Under the pieces are notes generated by a model. The model made no database searches. It was not told where the DNA came from and was given only the letters and a program-made list of their open reading frames with translations. A program made the translations under genes and the position numbers. Positions 5,789 to 6,105 of a stretch of DNA of 6,105 bases are shown piece by piece. The stretch is from Ferrimicrobium sp. (GTDB taxonomy: Bacteria > Actinomycetota > Acidimicrobiia > Acidimicrobiales > Acidimicrobiaceae), in the NCBI GenBank assembly GCA_027365375.1, contig DAHXNM010000105.1, positions 1-6,105 of the forward strand. The letters run 5' to 3'. Every line of letters begins with the position of its first letter. Positions within the stretch are counted from its first letter, which is position 1.

Positions 5789-6105
5789 ATGACGAGGTTA
5801 GTGCCTATTGGGGTGGCAGCACAGGAGCTTGGGGTACACCCGATGACTCTACGGAGATGGGAAGCAGAAGGACGTATCGATCCTCCTATACGCACACAAG
5901 GAGGCAGAAGGCGTTATGACCTATCTAAGCTTCGTGCTATTGCTCCTCATAAAACTCCATCCACCAGGGCTACCATCGCCTATGCCCGCGTGTCAACCAG
6001 CGGTCAGAAGGATGACCTCGTTCGCCAGGTAGCTTTGTTAGAGAGCTATTGCGCCGCAAACGGGTGGAGCTATGAGATCATCTCCGATGTAGGGTCAGGA
6101 CTGAA
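5789..6105 (+). CDS. tnpA: IS607-family serine transposase TnpA, 3'-partial
   Basis: The first 105 codons of an IS607-type transposase are present and the frame runs open off the right edge. Residues 6-28 (PIGVAAQELGVHPMTLRRWEAEG) form a MerR-like helix-turn-helix, followed by a GGRRRYDLSKL wing (38-48). The small serine-recombinase catalytic domain begins at about residue 62 with IAYARVSTSGQKDDLVRQ. Ser69 is the predicted nucleophile that attacks DNA, with Arg67 beside it. DVGSGLN at the edge is a conserved family segment. HTH-before-catalytic order is diagnostic of IS607 TnpA and differs from resolvases. The ATG at 5789 lacks a Shine-Dalgarno. A GTG at 5801 has GAGG only three bases upstream; it would remove four residues and leave the HTH intact. 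Family members are about 200 residues, so roughly half is missing. The visible part has no frameshift or stop. Confidence 0.93.
   Translation, partial: MTRLVPIGVAAQELGVHPMTLRRWEAEGRIDPPIRTQGGRRRYDLSKLRAIAPHKTPSTRATIAYARVSTSGQKDDLVRQVALLESYCAANGWSYEIISDVGSGL
5789..6105 (+). mobile_element. IS607-family insertion sequence, left part only
   Basis: The element is recognised by its tnpA. Members carry tnpA first and usually tnpB (an RNA-guided nuclease ancestor of Cas12) downstream, so any tnpB and guide-RNA end would lie beyond the right edge. The span given covers only the certain part; the real left end lies somewhere upstream, probably between the methyltransferase start and 5788. Left-end DNA has no inverted repeat to mark it. 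Confidence 0.8.

Overview
The window carries five convincing protein-coding genes plus the 5' part of a transposase gene. It looks like a chromosomal segment from an actinobacterium of moderate GC content. The racemase has the catalytic layout of the mycobacterial enzyme. The SAM methyltransferase and the TraG/VirD4-type ATPase also read like actinobacterial families. Two genes start right behind plausible -10 boxes with little or no leader, which is common in Actinobacteria. The moderate GC would fit Acidimicrobiia-like lineages better than Streptomyces or Mycobacterium, but that placement is inference and cannot be settled from this window.

Layout. Positions 2-1126 (+) hold an alpha-methylacyl-CoA racemase that lacks only its first few codons at the window edge. 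Five bases later, 1132-2346 (+) encodes a compact VirD4/TraG-like coupling ATPase without membrane anchors. The spacing suggests co-transcription. Between 2347 and 2433 lie two tandem 28-bp repeats, and the second overlaps a likely promoter for a two-TM potassium channel with a cytoplasmic RCK (TrkA-N/TrkA-C) domain (2434-3411, +). A secreted lipoprotein with a long Thr/Pro/Lys-rich linker and a phosphodiester-glycosidase (NAGPA/DUF2233-like) domain follows (3473-4594, +). Convergent to it, on the minus strand, is a class I SAM-dependent methyltransferase (4676-5455) with a strong Shine-Dalgarno. The stretch 5456-5788 has no supported gene but contains a bulged hairpin, a 12-bp palindrome and short direct repeats. 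It runs into an IS607-family serine transposase gene, tnpA (5789 to the window end, +), cut off by the window.

The genes do not form one obvious pathway. Racemase: lipid and branched-chain acyl-CoA metabolism. Channel: K+ homeostasis. Lipoprotein: envelope glycoconjugate processing. Methyltransferase: unknown small-molecule substrate. The coupling ATPase and the IS607 element point to accessory or mobile DNA nearby. I see no clearly new multi-gene system here. The items most worth a second look are the short soluble T4CP-like ATPase beside a metabolic gene, the tandem repeat/promoter overlap before the channel, and the structured DNA upstream of tnpA.
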